A program made the position numbers and the translations under genes. From Sphingomonas profundi (GTDB taxonomy: Bacteria; Pseudomonadota; Alphaproteobacteria; Sphingomonadales; Sphingomonadaceae), in contig NZ_CP046535.1 of the NCBI RefSeq assembly GCF_009739515.1, positions 4,344,501 through 4,408,500 on the forward strand: 64,000 nt of DNA, in the 5' to 3' direction. This document shows, in pieces, positions 33,232 through 41,237 of this stretch. The notes below the pieces were generated by a model. The model made no database searches, was not told the DNA's origin, and saw nothing but the letters and a program-made list of their open reading frames with translations. Position 1 is the stretch's first letter. Every line of letters begins with the position of its first letter.

Positions 33232-34319
33232 GCACGGCCCGGCCCTCGCTGCGCCCGGCGGACCTGCACGCCGCGTCGCGGGCGCCGCTCGCACTCGCCG
33301 CGCAGGGCTTCTTCTGGGTCGGCGCGACGCCGCTCGACACGCCGGCCGGGCCGGTGCCACGCGGGCAGATGTACGTCGAATACTGGATTCCGGCGGTTCT
33401 GGCGCACCCGCTTCCGATCGTGATGATCCACGGCGGCGGCGGCCAGGGGCTCGACTTCCTCGGCACGGCGGACGGTCGCGAGGGCTGGGTACATTGGTTC
33501 GTGCGCCAGGGCTACGCGGTCTACGTCGTCGACCGGCCGGGGCACGGCCGCGCACCCTTCCACCCCGACGCGCTGGGCGCGATGACGCCGCTGCTGCCGA
33601 CGGCGTTCCTCGAGGAGTGGTTCTGCCGGCCGGAGGACTTTCCCGAGCGGTATCCGCAGGCGCGACTGCATGACAAGTGGCCGGGCTCCGGGCGGCTCGG
33701 CGACCCGGCCTTCGACCATTTCCTCGCCAGCGCCGGGCCGGCGCAGGCGGACATGGCGCAGGCGCATCGCGACGTCCAGGCGGCAGGGGCGGCCATGCTC
33801 GACGAGATCGGCCCGGCGATCCTGCTCACCCATTCGGCCGGCGGGCCGAGCGGATGGCTGATCGCCGACGCGCGGCCCGGGCTGGTGAAGGCCATCGTCG
33901 CGGTCGAGCCCGTCGGCCCGCCCTTCACCGAGAGGGCGGGCGGCAAGCTGGTCTGGGGACTGACGGCCGCGCCGCTGGCCTTCGATCCACCGGCCGCGAC
34001 GCCCGGGGATCTGCGGCTGGAGGAGCGGGCGCCCGCGCGGGAGGGCACCGTGCCATGCCTGGTGCAGCAGGCGCCGGCGCGCCGCCTGCCCAACCTGTCC
34101 GGCTTCCCGATCGCGATCGTCACGGCCGAGGCGTCGTGGATGGCGACCGACAATCATGGCGTGGTGGACTTCCTCGCGCAAGCCGGCGCGCGGGTGGAGC
34201 ATGTCCGGCTGGAGGAGCAGGGCGTCCACGGTAACGGCCATGCAATGATGCTGGAGACGAACAGCGACGAGGTGGCGCGGGTGATCGAACGGTGGGTCGC
34301 TGGGCAGGGCCTCGCATGA
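33228..34319 (+). CDS. alpha/beta hydrolase (2), bacterial esterase-713 type
   Basis: A 363-residue hydrolase. I-V-M-I-H-G-G-G-G-Q-G, D-G-R-E-G-W-V-H-W-F-V-R-Q-G-Y-A-V-Y-V-V-D-R-P-G-H-G-R and the nucleophile L-T-H-S-A-G-G match the secreted-like esterase 713 family, though no signal peptide is visible. A catalytic His is likely in Q-G-V-H-G-N-G-H. The GTG start overlaps the monooxygenase stop (GTGA) and its own stop overlaps the CaiB gene (ATGA): a tightly coupled operon. It may cleave an ester or a C-C bond of a ring-cleavage product; the substrate is not predictable. Confidence 0.82.
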   Translation: MSTARPSLRPADLHAASRAPLALAAQGFFWVGATPLDTPAGPVPRGQMYVEYWIPAVLAHPLPIVMIHGGGGQGLDFLGTADGREGWVHWFVRQGYAVYVVDRPGHGRAPFHPDALGAMTPLLPTAFLEEWFCRPEDFPERYPQARLHDKWPGSGRLGDPAFDHFLASAGPAQADMAQAHRDVQAAGAAMLDEIGPAILLTHSAGGPSGWLIADARPGLVKAIVAVEPVGPPFTERAGGKLVWGLTAAPLAFDPPAATPGDLRLEERAPAREGTVPCLVQQAPARRLPNLSGFPIAIVTAEASWMATDNHGVVDFLAQAGARVEHVRLEEQGVHGNGHAMMLETNSDEVARVIERWVAGQGLA

Positions 34320-35422
34320 AGCTGGAGGGTATCCGGGTCCTCGACCTTTCGAGCTTCCTTCCGGGGCCATACGTAACGCTCGGCATGGCCGATCATGGGG
34401 CCGAGGTCATCAAGATCGAGGCTCCAGACGAAGGCGATCCGGGGCGCCACATCGGCCTGGCGGACGGTGCGCACACGGTCTTCTTCCGCAATCTCAATCG
34501 CGGCAAGAAGAGCGTGGTGCTGGACCTGAAGGCGCCGGCCGACCGGGAGGCGTTCCTCCGGCTCGTCGATACGGCGGACGTCGTGGTCGAATCGTACCGG
34601 CCGGGCGTCGCCGCGCGCTTGGGCGTCGACTATGCCAGCGTCGCGTCGCGCAATCCGCGCATCGTCTATCTCTCGATCAGCGCCTTCGGACAGGACGGAC
34701 CCTATGCGTCCCGTCCCGCCCATGACCTTGCGATCGAGGCGATCGGCGGCCTGCTGAGCAACAATCTGGGCGGTGACGGCCGCCCGGCCCTTCCGGCGAT
34801 ACCGATCGCGGATGTGACCGCCGGGCTGCAGGGCCTGGCGGGCGTGCTGATGGCGCTGCTGCGGCGCGAGCGGACCGGGCTGGGCGACCGGATCGACATA
34901 TCGATGCACGAGGCGCTGGTGGGTGCCATGCTGAACGTGCTGGGGCCGACGCTGGCGGAAGGGCGGGCGCCCGACACGCCGAACGAACGCACGACGGGCG
35001 GCGCGGCCTTCTACCGCCTGTATGACTGCGCCGACGGCCGGCAGGTGGCGATCGCCGGGCAGGAGCCGAAATTCGTGCGTACGCTTCTGCGCGCGTTGGG
35101 GCGCGAGGATCTGGCGCCGTTGTGCGAGCGCGGGCCGGGACCTCATCAGGCGCCGGTCGTCGCCCTGCTCCAGTCGACCTTTGCCGCCATGTCCTCCGCC
35201 GATGCCGAAGCGATGCTGGCCGACATGGATGTCTGTTGGGGCAGGGTGGCGACGATGCCGGAGGCACTGGCGGATCCGCACCTCGCAGCGCGCGGCTTTA
35301 TCACCCGTGACGCGGACGGCCTTCGTCACATCGGCTCGCCCATCAGGTTCCAGTACGAGCCGGCCATGCCAACGCTCGTCACCCCCCTGCTGGATGAGCA
35401 CGTGTCCCTCGTCCGAGACTGA
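34316..35422 (+). CDS. CaiB/BaiF family (type III) CoA-transferase (2)
   Basis: A 368-residue family III CoA-transferase: L-E-G-I-R-V-L-D-L-S-S-F-L-P-G-P-Y, G-A-E-V-I-K-I-E-A-P, N-R-G-K-K-S-V-V-L-D-L-K, and the catalytic-region R-P-A-H-D-L-A-I-E-A-I-G with Asp. G-G-D-G-R-P and R-I-D-I-S-M-H-E-A follow in the usual order. It differs clearly from CoA-transferase 1, so each probably serves a different acid. It is followed closely by a MaoC hydratase, a pairing seen in mesaconate/itaconate-type and side-chain CoA pathways. Confidence 0.88.
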   Translation: MKLEGIRVLDLSSFLPGPYVTLGMADHGAEVIKIEAPDEGDPGRHIGLADGAHTVFFRNLNRGKKSVVLDLKAPADREAFLRLVDTADVVVESYRPGVAARLGVDYASVASRNPRIVYLSISAFGQDGPYASRPAHDLAIEAIGGLLSNNLGGDGRPALPAIPIADVTAGLQGLAGVLMALLRRERTGLGDRIDISMHEALVGAMLNVLGPTLAEGRAPDTPNERTTGGAAFYRLYDCADGRQVAIAGQEPKFVRTLLRALGREDLAPLCERGPGPHQAPVVALLQSTFAAMSSADAEAMLADMDVCWGRVATMPEALADPHLAARGFITRDADGLRHIGSPIRFQYEPAMPTLVTPLLDEHVSLVRD

Positions 35423-35432
35423 ACGTGAAAGG

Positions 35433-35945
35433 ATGGAAGTGGTAGGTACAGCGCAGCAGATCGGCCCCAACCGGTATCGGGAAAGTTACGGCCGGCACTA
35501 TGAAGAGTTCGTCGTCGGCGACGTATATGAGCATCGCCCCGGGCGGACGATTACCGAGGCCGACAATGTGTGGTTCACCCTCCTGACCATGAACACGCAT
35601 CCGCTGCATTTCGACAAGGAATATGCCGCGCGATCGGAATTCGGCGCTCCCTTGGTGAACAGCTGCCTGACCCTGTCGATCGTGGTCGGGATGAGCGTCA
35701 GCGACGTCAGCCAGAAGGCGATCGGAAATCTTGGCTGGAACGACATTCGCCTGAGTGCCCCGGTCTATGTGGGCGACACGATCTACGCCGAGTCGAAGGT
35801 GCTCTCGAAGCGTGAATCGCAGAAGCGGCCGACGCAGGGGGTCGTCACGGTGAATACGATCGGCCGGAAGGCGGACGGAACGATCTTCATATCTTTCGAA
35901 CGAACCGTTCTCGTACCCAAGCTGGGCCATGCCGTGGACACTTGA
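35433..35945 (+). CDS. MaoC-like enoyl-CoA hydratase
   Basis: A 170-residue hot-dog-fold hydratase. The MaoC signature is present: G-R-T-I-T-E-A-D-N-V-W-F-T-L-L-T-M-N-x-H-P-L-H-F-D with the catalytic Asp-His region, then E-F-G-A-P-L-V-N-S, and D-I-R-L-S-A-P-V-Y-V-G-D-T-I. It adds water to an enoyl-CoA; mesaconyl-CoA hydratases have this architecture. It is the last gene of the operon starting at the dioxygenase. With CoA-transferase 2 and the CitE-like lyase it could complete activation, hydration and cleavage of a C5-like acid (inference). Confidence 0.87.
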   Translation: MEVVGTAQQIGPNRYRESYGRHYEEFVVGDVYEHRPGRTITEADNVWFTLLTMNTHPLHFDKEYAARSEFGAPLVNSCLTLSIVVGMSVSDVSQKAIGNLGWNDIRLSAPVYVGDTIYAESKVLSKRESQKRPTQGVVTVNTIGRKADGTIFISFERTVLVPKLGHAVDT

Positions 35946-36287
35946 GCCACTCGCCGCTCGGCTGAAACGCGGCAATCGAGGACGGATCGCTCGTTTTCGC
36001 AATCAGCCGAGGGTGATCCGAGCACATGGACCTCCGTCTGGACAGCAGGGCCGAGCGACAAATCTACCCTGGAGCAAGGATTGGCTTAAGATCATAAGCG
36101 ATGACGCTGGCAGCGAGCCATCATGCAATTCTCTTAGATTGTCTGGTCCGGAGTGCTTCGAAACCACCGCTTTGGGCGCAAGGAGGTGAGACTCGGAGGG
36201 TGAGGCGGGTAAATGGATAGTTTGCGGATCAACGTCCCGATGGTGCGCCTTTGACGGTTAGTGGGCGGAGGAATGAGGAGTTGCAGG
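35946..36287. other. intergenic stretch without a gene
   Basis: This stretch follows the MaoC gene and precedes the broken AraC-type regulator. I see no conserved frame, no operator-like palindrome and no clear terminator. Base composition drops slightly compared with the cluster, marking the right edge of the catabolic region. Confidence 0.5.
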
Positions 36288-36814
36288 ATGCTGACCTGTG
36301 TAACTGCCGACGTACCCCTGAACGATCGTGAGGATCACTGGAAAAAATCGGTTCGCACGGCTTTCCCGTCGCTACGAGTCAAGATCGACAGAGGGGCTGC
36401 CTTTAGCGGACAGTTGAAGTACGCCCAACTAGGATCCTTGCACGTCGCTTCGCTGCACGCGGATCGGCAACATACGTGGAGCGAGCCGATCGCTTCGCCC
36501 GAGCAGGCAAGCCGCAGCATATATTTTCTTAACGTCCTCTCGGGCAGAGCTAAACTGTCGCAGTTCGGCTCCGTTGTTCAGTTGAGCGCGGGTAGCTGCT
36601 GCCTCGTCAGTCCGACGATCCCTTCGAGTTCGACACCTGGCCTTCTCAGTGCCTCTCGGTATCAATACCGCGTTCCTTGCTGGAAATGTACGCGGCGAAC
36701 TTACAACAGGTTTGTGGAAAGCCGATCAGGCAGACACCTTGGTTGATGGTCTTGCGTCAGGCGCTCATGGCAATGCACCTGGATCTCGACCGCTGCGATG
36801 AGCTTAACTCCTGA
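36288..36814 (+). pseudogene. AraC-type regulator, frameshifted and without its DNA-binding domain
   Basis: The first ~108 codons encode an AraC N-terminal sensor domain (L-N-D-R-E-D-H-W ... R-S-I-Y-F-L-N-V-L-S-G-R-A-K-L-S-Q-F-G). Near base 36615 the frame is lost by what looks like a one-base deletion; in the next frame the domain continues D-P-F-E-F-D-T-W-P-S-Q-C-L-S-V-S-I-P-R-S-L-L and runs to a stop at 36812. No helix-turn-helix region follows. A GAGG site precedes the ATG. It may once have been an activator for the neighbouring catabolic operon; transposase fragments downstream mark what removed its end. Confidence 0.7.
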
Positions 36815-36837
36815 CGTGCTCCCCAAAGCTCTACCAG

Positions 36838-37016
36838 TCATAACTGGAGTCCGGGGTTGGTATGGTGCCCCTCGGGGCGGTGTTGCACAACCCGCCTGGC
36901 AGCATCGGCGGGCGTCAGCCCGCCAACACCACTATGCGGGCGCACATGGTTGTAGTCGTCGCGCCGAAGCCGCAGCACCGAGCGGGCATGGCCGAGCGAC
37001 ACGAAAAGCGTCTGGT
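36838..37016 (-). pseudogene. IS3-family transposase, C-terminal fragment
   Basis: The minus strand reads N-Q-T-L-F-V-S-L-G-H-A-R-S-V-L ... D-D-Y-N-H-V-R-P-H-S-G-V-G-G-L-T-P-A-D, the typical end of IS3-type OrfB. Only about 60 residues remain. The upstream side is cut exactly where the deleted IS21 element begins, so the IS21 copy inserted into, or recombined with, this transposase gene. Confidence 0.75.
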
Positions 37017-37878
37017 TGAGGACCGGCGTGCAATGGGGACCCCGGTAGCGGGGTGATCGGCGTCTAAAAGGGACCCCACATCCTGATGTTCTAGGCGCGT
37101 CTGCTTTGGTGATGACCGGGGCGGCGGGATCGGGATGTTGATATTGGAAACGGTGGTTCGGGTTCGGCGCGAGCACGCTGAGGGCAAGTCGATCAAGGCG
37201 ATCGCGCGGGATCTGAGGCTGTCGCGCAAGGTGGTGAGGAAGGCGATCCGGGCGCCGGAGGCGGAGTTCACCTACCGGCGAGCGGTGCAGCCACTGCCGC
37301 GGATCGGACCGTTCCAGGAGCGGCTCGATGCGTTGCTGGTGGAGAACGAGGCGCGGCCGCGACGCGAGCGGGTGCGGATGACCCGGCTGTGAACCGGCTC
37401 GAGAAGAGGCCCGGATCGGCAAGGCCGGGACCCTGGCTGCTCAGCTCGCGCGGCTCGACGTCGTTGTGCTGGACGAGCTTGGCTACCTGCCGTTCGCGCG
37501 GTCCGGCGGGCAGCTGCTGTTCCACCTCGTCAGCAAGCTCTACGAGCGCACCTCGGTGATCATCACCACCAACCTGGCGTTCGGCGAGTGGCCGAGCGTG
37601 TTCGGTGATCCCAAGATGACCACCGCCATGCTCGACCGGCTCACCCAACACTGCGACATCGTCGAGACCGGCAACGACAGCTGGCGCTCAAGTACCGCAG
37701 CTGACGCCCGCAGCACCCGATGGAAGGACGCTTCGCGCTGGTTGCGCCTCCGGTCGGGCTACGCCCGCCCTACGCCGCAACCAGCGCGAACGGTGCGCCC
37801 GCCATCGTCGTGCCGCTGCTCGAGGAGGGGGTCCCTTTTACACGCCGATAAGGGGTCCCGGTTGGACGCCTATTTACA
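37017..37878 (+). mobile_element. IS21-family element with large internal deletion (~0.86 kb left)
   Basis: Matching ends remain: ATCGGCGTCTAAAAGGG and a following ACCCC on the left (37056-37077), and its reverse complement with one mismatch in 22 on the right (37828-37849). The outer tips read TG...CA. Inside are the first 82 residues of IstA (37135-37392; M-L-I-L-E-T-V-V-R-V-R-R with helix-turn-helix K-S-I-K-A-I-A-R-D-L) and, after a deletion, the C-terminal part of IstB (about 37396-37705; [20 protein letters not shown]). About 1.6 kb of a normal 2.5-kb IS21 is missing. It is related to, but a different type from, the copy at 58.4 kb. Confidence 0.82.
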
Positions 37879-38093
37879 TGCCCGGCCATGGCGCCGAGGT
37901 GAAGCCGGAGGCACTTGTGCCGCTCGACGCGACAGATCGCCGCTTTGCCGGGCTGCTGCTGTTCGACGGACCGATCAACGGAGATCCGACTCTGCTGATC
38001 GTTGACTTTGCCGATCCGACAAAGCGCGGGGAGGGAGTATCAACCGTTTGCGAGCCTGAGGCGGCACGCACATCGGGAGCATCCTCGGGCTGA
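37878..38093 (+). CDS. unrecognised ORF (71 aa) beside the IS21 remnant
   Basis: The ATG overlaps the last base of the IS21 remnant, so the natural start of whatever gene this was may be lost. The peptide has a plausible globular middle ([21 protein letters not shown]) but matches no family I recognise. It may be the end of a gene cut by the element, or chance. Confidence 0.25.
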   Translation: MPGHGAEVKPEALVPLDATDRRFAGLLLFDGPINGDPTLLIVDFADPTKRGEGVSTVCEPEAARTSGASSG

Positions 38094-38541
38094 GTGCTGA
38101 TAGCTGGCGGTGATGGGCGTCCTATGCGTTAGTGGCCGACTGACGCGACACCGTATCTCGTAACAGCTCAGGCGTCTTGGCACCGGGTAGGTGGCCGCGG
38201 CCGGGCACCGTTGCCGCGCTCCAGAAAGGTGGCTAACATATAGCCAGGCTACAACACTGCAGTCGAATTGGCACAGCGGGTCATCGCTTCAACTCCTGAC
38301 GCTCTACGCCCGCACAGTTAGGCGAGCGACTGTCGACCGGAAGCCGTAGTCGAATGAATGAGTACGCTCCACCTAAATACGGGAGCCTGCTGCAATCAAG
38401 AGGTTGATATCGCAGCACTATCGCAGAGCCCACACGTCCCTGTCATGTTCTGAGTAAATCCGGAAAAATTTTGACGGAACAATGATCCGGCCCACCTTTT
38501 TTTAGCGATGATGTCGCGAACGTCGGAGGTGCCGCCTCGGC
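38094..38541. other. non-coding stretch among mobile-element remnants
   Basis: No frame with family support. Composition is less GC-rich than the flanks, which fits decayed or foreign DNA. I see no tRNA, CRISPR array or convincing promoter. Confidence 0.4.
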
Positions 38542-38666
38542 CTACGCCACGGCGGTGAAGAGCCCCTGAACCAAGATGCTCTTGGCAAGCCCTGGCGGAA
38601 GCAGAGGCGGGCCAGCCGCGCGTCGCAAGTTAAGATGAAAGCGGGTCCCCGCAACCACCGCAAAAC
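38542..38666 (-). pseudogene. serine recombinase, C-terminal tail only
   Basis: On the minus strand a frame reads V-V-A-G-T-R-F-H-L-N-L-R-R-A-A-G-P-P and ends ...V-Q-G-L-F-T-A-V-A followed by TAG. The intact counterpart is the tail of the recombinase at 53.1 kb: L-V-A-G-T-R-F-H-L-N-L-R ... F-P-G-L-F-A-T-L-A. Only about 40 codons remain. It contains the left copy of the 33-bp direct repeat, and so looks like the scar of a recombinase-borne element. Confidence 0.6.
38625..38657 (+). repeat. 33-bp direct repeat, left copy (possible attachment site)
   Basis: The block runs from GCAAGTTAAGATG to GGTCCCCGCAACCA. The same 33 bases with one difference (A to G at position 14) occur at 53191-53223 in the same orientation, while the flanks are unrelated. 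It ends in CCGCAACCA, like a tRNA 3' end, and holds a small GCGG/CCGC hairpin. It is a candidate att core for a serine recombinase or tRNA-mimic integration site. Confidence 0.6.
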
Positions 38667-38704
38667 AAGATTATCACGTCAAAACAAAAAGTTGAGCAGC
38701 ATCG

Positions 38705-38944
38705 ATGCGGTATTTCGCAACCAACAGAGGCGTTATGGTTGCGAGTTCGCCAGCGGTAACAGCGGGCTCGACGCCAGGTAGCCAGGGTGAACTCAGGCTA
38801 GAATTGCTTGAGGTCGCGCCCGTCGCCCAAGTTTCAAGGCTTGACGCGCTACTTGCGTATGTAGCAGCGATGCCTCGCCGGACGGCTGACGGATGGCGAC
38901 GCGAAGACCTGTACGGCTGGGTGCTGGGCTCTCATGATCTTTGA
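38705..38944 (+). CDS. hypothetical protein, 79 aa
   Basis: An open frame with no recognised family. The C-terminal half (L-D-A-L-L-A-Y-V-A-A-M-P-R-R-T-A-D-G-W-R-R-E-D-L-Y) looks like two amphipathic helices. There is no clear ribosome site before the ATG. It is inside the direct-repeat-bounded segment, upstream of the ion island. The following 245 bases up to the permease gene show nothing else. Confidence 0.3.
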   Translation: MRYFATNRGVMVASSPAVTAGSTPGSQGELRLELLEVAPVAQVSRLDALLAYVAAMPRRTADGWRREDLYGWVLGSHDL

Positions 38945-39189
38945 CACGGGCGACCGGACAAGTTGGCTTAAGGAAGTCGCGGGCGCCGATAAGGCATTGC
39001 GCGCATTCCACTCGTCGACCTGATTATTATTAGCAACTTCAGCGTTCCTTCAAGCAATCAGTCCACATCCAGCAACCAAACCTGGCTCGGGACGGTTGTC
39101 AGCTGAGAGACCTGCCAGAAAACGCCGCCTAGGATCACGTCAGAGGAACGGGTGATCTGATTGTTCGCTCCGTCAACGGAGGTGCGGAC

Positions 39190-40323
39190 ATGGCAGTACT
39201 GGACAGAGGCGAGCACGCGCTGCTCATGGCGGCAGGCATGTTCTGGCAGACCGGTTGGAGCCTCGTTCTCGGCTTCTGCTTGTCGGCCGTGCTGCAGGCG
39301 ATCATCCCGGCCGAACAGATGCGCAAGGCGTTCGGCCGAGGCGGCGCCAGGGAGATCGCGCTTGCGACCGTCGCCGGCGCGGCGAGCTCCAGCTGCTCCT
39401 ATGCCTCTGCGGCGATCATGCGGACCTTATTCAAGAAAGGCGCGGCGCTGGTCGCGAGCCTCGCGTTCCTGTTCGCATCCACTAATCTCGTGCTGGAGCT
39501 GGGCGTGATCCTGTTCCTGCTGCTGGGCTGGGAGTTCATGGCGGCGGAGTGGATCGGCGGCGTGGTGCTGATCGTGGTCATGAGCGTGCTGGTAAAGCTG
39601 ACGTTCCCGAGACGGCTCGTCGAGGAGGCGCGGACCTATAAGGAGGAAGGGTACGGCCATGAGCATATGAGCGCAGCCGCCGAAGGCGAGACCTGGCGCG
39701 CCCGCCTCGCCAGTCCCGAGGCACGGATCAAGGTCGCGCAAAATTTCGCGATGGAATGGCGGATGCTCTGGAAGGATCTCGCCGCCGGCTTCCTGATCGG
39801 CGGCTTTCTCTCTGCCTTCGTGCCCGATAGCGTGTGGCAGGCGCTGTTCCTCGCCGACGCCTCGCCGGCGGTGCGGACCGTCGCCAATGTGCTGATCGGA
39901 CCGATCGTGGCGATGCTCACCTTCGTCTGCTCAATCGGCAACGTGCCGCTCGCGGCCATCCTGTGGTCGGGCGGTGCGAGCTTCGGCGGGGTGATCGCCT
40001 TCCTCTATGCCGACCTGATCGTGCTACCGTTGCTCGACGTCTATCGTCGTTACTTCGGATGGAAGATGATGGCCTACATGGCGACAATCTTCTTCGTGAC
40101 GATGGCGGCGGCGGCGCTGGTCGTCGATCTTGGCTTTCAGGCCACGGGCTTCGTGCCCGACCGCGCCGTGGACATCCGCGCACGAATGACAAAGTTCAGC
40201 TTCAACTACACCTTCTGGCTCAACCTGGTCGCGCTGGTGCTGGCGGCGTACCTGTTCGTTCAGAACCGCCGCCATCCCATGGACCACAGCGCCCATCATC
40301 ACGGAACCGACGCCTCCGCATGA
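39190..40323 (+). CDS. permease, UPF0718/ArsP-like family
   Basis: A 377-residue inner-membrane protein with eight to ten helices in two halves. Each half has a conserved cysteine loop: A-S-S-S-C-S-Y-A-S-A-A near residue 60 and F-V-C-S-I-G-N-V-P-L-A-A near 250, typical of the predicted-permease (DUF318) family to which ArsP organoarsenical exporters belong. The tail is His-rich (H-P-M-D-H-S-A-H-H-H), suggesting metal contact. GGAGG lies seven bases before the ATG. First gene of the ion island; four-base overlap with the MscS gene. Confidence 0.85.
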   Translation: MAVLDRGEHALLMAAGMFWQTGWSLVLGFCLSAVLQAIIPAEQMRKAFGRGGAREIALATVAGAASSSCSYASAAIMRTLFKKGAALVASLAFLFASTNLVLELGVILFLLLGWEFMAAEWIGGVVLIVVMSVLVKLTFPRRLVEEARTYKEEGYGHEHMSAAAEGETWRARLASPEARIKVAQNFAMEWRMLWKDLAAGFLIGGFLSAFVPDSVWQALFLADASPAVRTVANVLIGPIVAMLTFVCSIGNVPLAAILWSGGASFGGVIAFLYADLIVLPLLDVYRRYFGWKMMAYMATIFFVTMAAAALVVDLGFQATGFVPDRAVDIRARMTKFSFNYTFWLNLVALVLAAYLFVQNRRHPMDHSAHHHGTDASA

Positions 40324-41237
40324 ATCTCGTCAACATTCTCCTCCATCGCCTGCGCGAGATGGTCGCGGACTTCATCCGCATTCTCCCGCAGCTCGGCATC
40401 GCGATGGTGATCCTGTTCGCGACCTGGTTCGCTGCGAAGTTCGCGCGCCGGATCGCGGATCGGCTCCTCAGCCGGACCGAGGTGCGCGGAACACTGATCA
40501 ACCTCGCCGAGACGCTGGTCAGCGTGATGATCTGGATCGTCGGCCTTATGATCGCCAGCTCGATCGTCCTGCCGGGCGTCACTCCGGCCAATCTGCTCGC
40601 TGTCGTCGGACTTGGCTCGGTCGCGGTTGGCTTCGCGTTCAAGGACATCTTCGAGAACTTCCTCGCAGGCATCCTCATCATGCTTCGTCCTAAAATGCGG
40701 ATCGGCGACATGATCGAGTGCGAAGATGTTGCCGGCAAGGTCGAGCAGATCACCCTGCGCGAAACCTATCTCCGCCACCTCAGCAACGAGCTGGTGCTCG
40801 TGCCCAACTCCTTCCTCTTCAAGAACCCGGTCAAGATCCTGACCGACGCGACCAAGCGCCGGCATCAGGTCGAGGTGGGCGTCGGCTATGACGTCGATCT
40901 CGAGGACGCGGCGCGCGTGATCGAAGCAGCGGTGCGGTCGGCGGACGGCGTCGACCCGGATCAGCGCATCGACGTGTTCGCCAAGCAATTCGGCGACAGC
41001 TCGATCGACTTCCTCGTCCGCTGGTGGGCCGGTTCCAAGCCGGTCGATGCCCACCGTTCGCGCGACGCGGTGGTGCGCGCGATCAAGCGTGCGCTGGACG
41101 ATGCCGGAATGGAGATCCCGTTCCCGTATCAGACGCTTACCTTCAAGGAGCCGCTGCCGCTCGTGCGGGCGCGCAGGGATTCGCCACCTGCGGCCGATCC
41201 CAGGCCGACACGGAGCGGTGATGATGATGGCTTCTGA
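40320..41237 (+). CDS. mechanosensitive channel, MscS family (1)
   Basis: A 305-residue small-conductance channel. Three N-terminal helices are followed by the pore-lining TM3 and beta domain: V-V-G-L-G-S-V-A-V-G-F-A-F-K-D-I-F-E-N-F-L-A-G-I-L-I (Gly/Ala pore packing) and I-G-D-M-I-E. A C-terminal alpha/beta cap (G-V-G-Y-D-V-D-L) precedes a Pro/Arg-rich tail. It would release solutes on hypo-osmotic shock. Overlap with the permease suggests coexpression; its stop abuts that of the convergent APC-type permease gene. Confidence 0.9.
   Translation: MNLVNILLHRLREMVADFIRILPQLGIAMVILFATWFAAKFARRIADRLLSRTEVRGTLINLAETLVSVMIWIVGLMIASSIVLPGVTPANLLAVVGLGSVAVGFAFKDIFENFLAGILIMLRPKMRIGDMIECEDVAGKVEQITLRETYLRHLSNELVLVPNSFLFKNPVKILTDATKRRHQVEVGVGYDVDLEDAARVIEAAVRSADGVDPDQRIDVFAKQFGDSSIDFLVRWWAGSKPVDAHRSRDAVVRAIKRALDDAGMEIPFPYQTLTFKEPLPLVRARRDSPPAADPRPTRSGDDDGF

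Noticed and set aside
31429-33555. 708-codon minus-strand frame opposite the hydrolase and FAD monooxygenase
   Set aside because: Antisense shadow in high-GC DNA; the plus-strand genes have full catalytic motifs.
38625-38657. Possible tRNA gene ending in CCGCAACCA
   Set aside because: No T-arm with a seven-base loop, no anticodon arm and no matching 5' acceptor strand are found; the copy at 53191 lies in recombinase coding sequence. It is better read as a direct repeat or attachment-site mimic.
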